This document shows, one piece after another, positions 33,224-40,485 of a DNA stretch of 40,485 nt. The translations under genes and the position numbers were made by a program. The notes below the pieces were generated by a model. That model saw nothing but the letters and a program-made list of their open reading frames with translations, searched no databases and was not told where the DNA came from. How positions within the stretch are numbered: position 1 is the stretch's first letter; the number at the start of each line of letters is the position of its first letter. The stretch lies in the NCBI GenBank assembly GCA_945892765.1, contig CAMDDQ010000001.1, positions 1 through 40,485 on the forward strand. The letters are read 5' to 3'. The stretch is from Asaia bogorensis (lineage in GTDB: Bacteria; Pseudomonadota; Alphaproteobacteria; CACIAM-22H2).

Positions 33224-33886
33224 TCAGAAATCCAGATCGGCGTAATGCTTCGGCGGCGGAATGCCCGGAATGTGATCGGCCAGCAGCGGACGGAAGCTGG
33301 GGCGCGATTTCAGCCGCGCATACCATTCCTTCGCCCCCGGATGGCGGTCCCAGGGTACGTCGCCGAGATAATCCAGTGACGAAAGATGCGCGGCGGCGGC
33401 GATATCGGCCAGCGATAATTCGTCCCCGGCGAGATATTTGCGCCGCTCCGCCAGCCACGCGATGTAATCCAGATGGGTGTGGAGATTGGCGCTGCCGGCG
33501 CGGACCGCGGCGGAGTTCGGCTCACCCAGCCGGAGAAACCGTTTCATGATCTTTTCGTCGAGCAGGTTCTGCGTGACCTCGCGGGAGAATTTCACGTCGA
33601 ACCAGGCGACCAGGCGGCGGGTTTCGGCGCGTTCCTGCGGCGTGATCCCCAGCAGCGAGCGTTCGGGGTAGGCCTCCTCGAGAAATTCCGAGATCGCCGA
33701 GCCGTCGGCCACCACATCGCCGCCGGGTTCGACCAGGACCGGCACCTCGCAAGCCGGGTTGAGCGCGAGGAAGGCCGGGCGGCGCTCCCAGACCGGCTCG
33801 ATCTTCAATTCGAAATCGAGGTTTTTTTCCTTGAGCAGGATGCGCACCTTGCGCGAGGGCGGCGACAGCGCGAGGTGATAAAGCAA
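33224..33886 (-). CDS. Glutathione S-transferase family protein
   Basis: A 220-residue cytoplasmic GST. The thioredoxin-like N-terminal domain opens LLYHLALSPPSRKVRILLKE, with the Ser of the SPPSRKVR motif as likely catalytic or glutathione-contacting residue. It continues with EVPVLVEPGGDVVADGSAIS, which carries the cis-Pro and the glutathione-binding Ser. The helical C-terminal domain has YLAGDELSLADIAAAAHLSS with its conserved Asp. The start is inferred as TTG 33886 because homology begins there; no good ribosome-binding site is visible and the frame remains open upstream to a GTG at 34021. It lies just downstream of the ferritin-like gene and may be co-transcribed with it. Confidence 0.85.
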   Translation of the reverse strand: MLYHLALSPPSRKVRILLKEKNLDFELKIEPVWERRPAFLALNPACEVPVLVEPGGDVVADGSAISEFLEEAYPERSLLGITPQERAETRRLVAWFDVKFSREVTQNLLDEKIMKRFLRLGEPNSAAVRAGSANLHTHLDYIAWLAERRKYLAGDELSLADIAAAAHLSSLDYLGDVPWDRHPGAKEWYARLKSRPSFRPLLADHIPGIPPPKHYADLDF

Positions 33887-33951
33887 CCGGGCGCGGGAAC
33901 GGGCTTCGGCACCCGCCTCGGCAATGTCGGCGCCAGGCTGTTCGGTTGGGG

Positions 33952-34098
33952 TCAAATGCCTGCGCGGGCGAGTCGCGCGGCGCGGACGCTCATGATGCCG
34001 CCGAACAGGCGCGCCAGCCACACGCCCAGCAGCCCATGTGGCGCTAGCCCAACCGCCTTCAGCAACATGGCCACCGCGCGTTCGATATGGCGCGGCCG
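33952..34098 (-). other. In-frame 48-codon continuation after the ferritin-like gene's amber stop
   Basis: Directly after the TAG at 34099-34101 the same frame continues for 48 sense codons to a TGA at 33952-33954, starting RPRHIERAVAMLLKAVGLAP and ending ARLARAGI. The segment is amphipathic, rich in Arg, Leu and Ala like the body of the ferritin-like protein, and looks like its natural C-terminal helix. A one-base change from a Tyr codon (TAC/TAT) would explain the TAG. It is read as part of the same gene, not as a separate small protein. Confidence 0.6.
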
Positions 34099-34767
34099 CT
34101 ACAGGGCATAGGCGCGGCGGGCATAGGCTCGTGTGAACAGCCGCCGCCGATAGGGACCATCGCCGGCATTGGCGGCGTAATAGGCGTAGGCCAATTCGTC
34201 ATCCTCGGATTCCAAAAGGCGGCCGAACCCGATGCGCAAACGGCTCCACAGCCCCAGCCTTTCCACCGCGAGATAACGTTTCATGTGGGTGTAAAACAGC
34301 TTGTAATGCCGGTGTTCGTCGGCGGCGATCTTGCGGCAGATGACCTTGAGGACGGGTTCGTCGGTGGCGTCGCCGAGGGCGGTGTAATAGGAGCTGGTCC
34401 CGGTTTCGACGACGCAGCGCGCGATTAGTTCGCCGGCGCGGGAGCCGCGGATCGATTGGGTCGCGTCGATGGCGGGGCGGAACCCGGCGACGAAACGTTG
34501 GAAGGCTTTCTCCGGGTCGAACCCGGCATCGGCCAACTGCGCCCAGCGCGCGAGCGCCAGCCCATGCTGCACCTCCTCGCCCGCCCATTCCCGCGCCGCC
34601 GCCTGAAATTCGGGATCGTCATGGAAGACGTTGCACAGATAGGTTTCGTAATCGGCGCCATTACGCTCGACCACACTCGCCGCCTTGACGATGGCCAGGA
34701 TATCGGGTTGCACCTTGGCCGCATCGAAATGCCGCCAAGGAATGTCGTCAAGCGTCCAATGACCCAT
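34099..34767 (-). CDS. Ferritin-like diiron-type protein, probably cut short
   Basis: A 222-residue helical protein of the ferritin-like superfamily. Candidate diiron ligands sit in VVERNGADYETYLCNVFHDD, EWAGEEVQHGLALARW (ExxH) and IAADEHRHYKLF (ExxH), giving two ExxH helices of a four-helix bundle. ATG 34767 (MGHWTLDDIPWRHFDAAKVQ) is a reasonable start. The frame stops at a TAG after RRAYAL but continues in the same frame for another 48 codons with fitting composition. The domain with the metal ligands is intact, so the shortened product may still fold. Oxidase, desaturase-like or storage roles cannot be separated. Confidence 0.75.
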   Translation of the reverse strand: MGHWTLDDIPWRHFDAAKVQPDILAIVKAASVVERNGADYETYLCNVFHDDPEFQAAAREWAGEEVQHGLALARWAQLADAGFDPEKAFQRFVAGFRPAIDATQSIRGSRAGELIARCVVETGTSSYYTALGDATDEPVLKVICRKIAADEHRHYKLFYTHMKRYLAVERLGLWSRLRIGFGRLLESEDDELAYAYYAANAGDGPYRRRLFTRAYARRAYAL

Positions 34768-34878
34768 CGCCTATTTCGTCCGTGCCGAGTCTCGACGCGA
34801 CAGAGTCCGCCTGGGATAATATCGCGTTAGCCGGGCAAAGGCGCAAGGTTTCCAAACCGGAACAGCAGTGCGGGCCGC

Positions 34879-34926
34879 CCGTCGGGCGAAGCCCGACGGA
34901 TTCCGGAGTCGGCCGGCTTCGCCGGC
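34879..34926. other. Two GC-rich hairpins downstream of atpC
   Basis: CCGTCGGGC/GCCCGACGG (34879-34899, 3-base loop) and GCCGGC/GCCGGC (34912-34926, loop TTC) lie in the 184-base gap between the ferritin-like gene and the end of atpC. On the leftward strand they follow the last ATP synthase gene and may slow or end its transcripts. No U-run follows either, so they are weak terminators at best. Confidence 0.45.
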
Positions 34927-34951
34927 GGGGCCCCCACATTCTTTCTTCGCC

Positions 34952-35359
34952 TTAGGCCCCGCTCAACGCCTGCAACTTCGCGTCGGCGATGCGTTGGCGG
35001 GGGTCGACGGCGGCGCGGGCGGCGTCGTCCTTGGCCGCGGCCATGTCGTCTTTGATGTCGCGCAATTCGGTTTCGAGCGCGGCGCGGTCGAGTTTATCGA
35101 CCGGGGTCGCTTCTTCGGCCAGCACGGCACAGCGATCGGGCGTGACTTCGGCGAAGCCACCGGCGACGAACAGCCGCTCGGTGATCTTGCCGTCATCGTG
35201 GATGGCGATGACGCCGGGGCGGATGGTGGAGATCAGCGGCGCGTGACCGGGAAGCACGCCGAAATCGCCCTCCCCGCCGGGGATGACCACCATTTCCACC
35301 GCGCGGCTGACCAAAAGACGCTCCGGCGAGACCAGCTCGAACTGCACCTTGTCGGCCAT
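34952..35359 (-). CDS. atpC: F1 ATP synthase epsilon subunit
   Basis: Central-stalk subunit that couples F1 rotation to the c-ring and can inhibit ATP hydrolysis. The 135-residue product has the beta-sandwich domain with VQFELVSPERLLVSRAVEMV, VIPGGEGDFGVLPGHAPLIS and LFVAGGFAEVTPDRCAVLAE, followed by a helical hairpin (about 90-133). Length and order match alphaproteobacterial epsilon. It is the last gene of the F1 operon and begins 24 bases after atpD. Confidence 0.95.
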   Translation of the reverse strand: MADKVQFELVSPERLLVSRAVEMVVIPGGEGDFGVLPGHAPLISTIRPGVIAIHDDGKITERLFVAGGFAEVTPDRCAVLAEEATPVDKLDRAALETELRDIKDDMAAAKDDAARAAVDPRQRIADAKLQALSGA

Positions 35360-35383
35360 GATTTTCCCCCGCGCTTTCCGCCC

Positions 35384-37727
<2,344 letters not shown>

Positions 37728-37756
37728 GGAGGTTCACCCAGTCACAGGGACGTCCA

Positions 37757-37864
37757 CTCTCACCCGGCGGCTGCGCCGCCGGCCCCTCCCCGAGGGAGAG
37801 GTGGAAGACGCCCTCTCCCTCGGGGAGAGGGCGGGGCCCATGCCCAGCATGGGAGGGTGAGGGG
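37757..37864. repeat. Mosaic palindromic repeat between atpA and atpG
   Basis: Within about 110 bases there are several nested palindromes. CCGGCGGC/GCCGCCGG with loop TGC (near 37764-37782) is followed by a 16-bp stem at 37786-37801 and 37812-37827 (centred on CTCCCTCGGGGAG), and by CCCATGC/GCATGGG with loop CCA (near 37837-37853). The ends CTCACCC and GGGTGAG also pair. This is the form of dispersed extragenic palindromic elements. A similar CCCCTCCCC/GGGGAGAGGGG sequence lies near 40200-40280. Confidence 0.75.
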
Positions 37865-37903
37865 AAGCTTGTTCTGAAATCGACCACTGAGGAACCCAAC
37901 CCC

Positions 37904-39432
<1,529 letters not shown>

Positions 39433-39433
<1 letters not shown>

Positions 39434-39993
39434 TAGTCCACACCTTTCATGGCGAGCTGCAGTCTTTTGAGTTTTGTATCGAGCGAGGAATCGATCATGC
39501 GCGAGCCGATCTTGACCCGCAGCCCGGCGATCAACGCGGCATCGACCTTCGTCTCCATCGAAACCTTCTTGCCGAGCGCCGCGCGCAAGACATCGCCAAG
39601 CGCCGCCGATTGTTTATCAGTCAGCGCCTTGGCCGAAACGATCTCGGCGCGGATTTCGCCGCGCCGCGCCGCGAGCAGCCGCGCATAAGCCTCGGCGATT
39701 GCGGAAAGCAGGAACAGCCGGCGATTGCGGGCGAGCACCGCGACAAAGCGGCGCGTGAGATCGGAAACCGTCACGCGGCCAAGCAGCGCCGCCATCGCCT
39801 TGCCCTGCTCGACGCGCGAAATCAGCGGCGAGGCGACGAACCGGCGCAGATCGGGGCTTTCCTCGACCAGCGCCTTCAGCCGCGCCAGATCGGCGGCGAC
39901 GCCGTCGAGCAGCTTGGCATCCTCGGCCAGATCGTACAGCGCGCCGACATAACGCCCGCTTAATGAGGATGCGCCACCCGCGCCCGATGCCAC
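39433..39993 (-). CDS. atpH: F1 ATP synthase delta subunit
   Basis: Peripheral-stalk connector of F1 (OSCP homologue), 186 residues from the GTG at 39993. The sequence [20 protein letters not shown] is the usual N-terminal helix; [20 protein letters not shown] and the C-terminal [20 protein letters not shown] complete the family pattern. A GGAGAG site stands six bases before the GTG, and this start gives the normal family length; the longer open frame upstream to 40344 does not resemble delta. It is the first gene of the operon, so the promoter lies to its right. Confidence 0.95.
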
Positions 39994-40485
39994 AGCAAAC
40001 TCTCCACAGTCTCGGGACACAAGGCCCCGATCAAGCCTTTGAGAATACAGGAAAATCGGAGCCGCCGCGAGGACCGCCCGGGAAGCCCTCGCGTGAGGCG
40101 CGCGATTGCTAGCATAACCCTGTTGGTGGCGCAACACGGCAAGGCGCCGGGTAGTGGCCGGTTTTTCAAGGAAAAACCTAACTACGCAGACCGCCCTCCC
40201 CAACCAGGGAGCCAATCCCCTCCCCACCCGCGAGGGCGCCCATCCCCACTTCCCGCCGGGGAGAGGGGTTCGGGCCCGGATCGTCCGCCACCGAGGTGAA
40301 CCCCCCCCGTTTTTGACAGGGCGGGGATCGGGAACATTCGGCAATGCCCCATGATCGAACCCGTGGCGGTGGCGGCGCGTTTGTCACCTGTATCACATTC
40401 CCCCCTTACACCTCCTTCTTTGGGGGTGACAGATGGGACACGCGACGCGTCACCTTTCCGGAGGTTCCGCCGGCACGGCTTCTGT
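39994..40485. other. Gene-free leader of the atp operon at the window edge
   Basis: No open frame in these 490 bases looks like a real protein; the ones present are proline/arginine/glycine-rich translations of GC-rich repeats. The region must hold the leftward promoter of atpHAGDC. Features seen: a repeat-like palindromic block (about 40190-40330), a run of eight C (40302-40309), and near the right edge an inverted pair TGTCACC (40383-40389) / GGTGACA (40425-40431), followed by a further GTCACC. This last group could be an operator or the edge of a mobile element, but I cannot assign it. Confidence 0.5.
40190..40330. repeat. Repeat-like palindromic block upstream of atpH
   Basis: The block contains CCCCTCCCC near 40208 and GGGGAGAGGGG near 40258, which pair imperfectly, with CGCCCATCCCC between them and a further GGGCCCGGA. 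Composition and core sequence are close to the element inside the atp operon (37757-37864). It is probably another, more diverged copy of the same dispersed repeat. The borders are approximate. Confidence 0.5.

Noticed and set aside
33955-34080. Separate 40-residue small protein (starting MAMLLKAVGLAPHG) between the ferritin-like and GST genes
   Set aside because: It is in the same frame as the ferritin-like gene directly after its TAG and fits better as that protein's lost C-terminus.
40178-40396. 72-codon minus-strand frame upstream of atpH
   Set aside because: It translates GC-rich repeat DNA, has no ribosome-binding site and shows no protein-like pattern.

Overview
The window looks like a piece of an alphaproteobacterial chromosome, most likely from a Rhodospirillales-type organism. 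The DNA is GC-rich with dense, short-spaced operons. The F1 part of ATP synthase lies alone as atpH-A-G-D-C with no F0 genes beside it, which is typical of Alphaproteobacteria. The left edge carries the end of a pst-phoU-phoB phosphate operon. I see no rRNA, tRNA, CRISPR array, intact insertion sequence or phage gene.

Layout. 1-2957 (+): pstA (5' end outside the window), pstB, phoU and phoB. 2962-3891 (-): a visibly AT-richer methyltransferase gene, followed by a PhoX alkaline phosphatase that keeps only its C-terminal half (4188-5006) and a frameshifted cytochrome c gene (5028-5703). 5788-6585: an exonuclease III gene. 6588-10234 (-): an operon of an odd ABC exporter-like protein, a cyclic-nucleotide-binding protein and a small methyltransferase. 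10381-19172 (+): a glycan cluster holding a NodU-type carbamoyltransferase, four glycosyltransferase modules (one fused to a histidine phosphatase), a polysaccharide-deacetylase-like protein and a small membrane protein. 19186-27346 (+): a Yej/Dpp-like peptide ABC importer with two substrate-binding proteins, then a PCu(A)C copper chaperone. 27353-29883 (-): a methyltransferase, a metallo-beta-lactamase-fold hydrolase and an OmpR-type response regulator. 30046-30816 (+): an exported TPR protein. 30887-34767 (-): a broken carbonic-anhydrase-like gene, an AraC-type regulator, an exported rhodanese, a glutathione transferase and a ferritin-like gene cut by an in-frame amber codon. 34952-39993 (-): atpC, D, G, A, H in transcription order H-A-G-D-C, with a structured repeat between atpA and atpG.

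The most unusual items are: (1) the ABC exporter-like protein, whose nucleotide-binding domain has about 290 extra residues between Q-loop and signature, three copies of a T[VL]xxN element and altered Walker residues; (2) the histidine phosphatase-glycosyltransferase fusion inside a carbamoyl-glycan cluster; (3) four damaged genes (phoX, cytochrome c, carbonic-anhydrase-like, ferritin-like), which point to local gene decay or to base errors in the assembly; (4) a perfect 15-bp hairpin that acts as a likely terminator of phoX but also holds the start codon of the next gene.

All functional names rest on motifs and family resemblance read by eye. No database search was possible.
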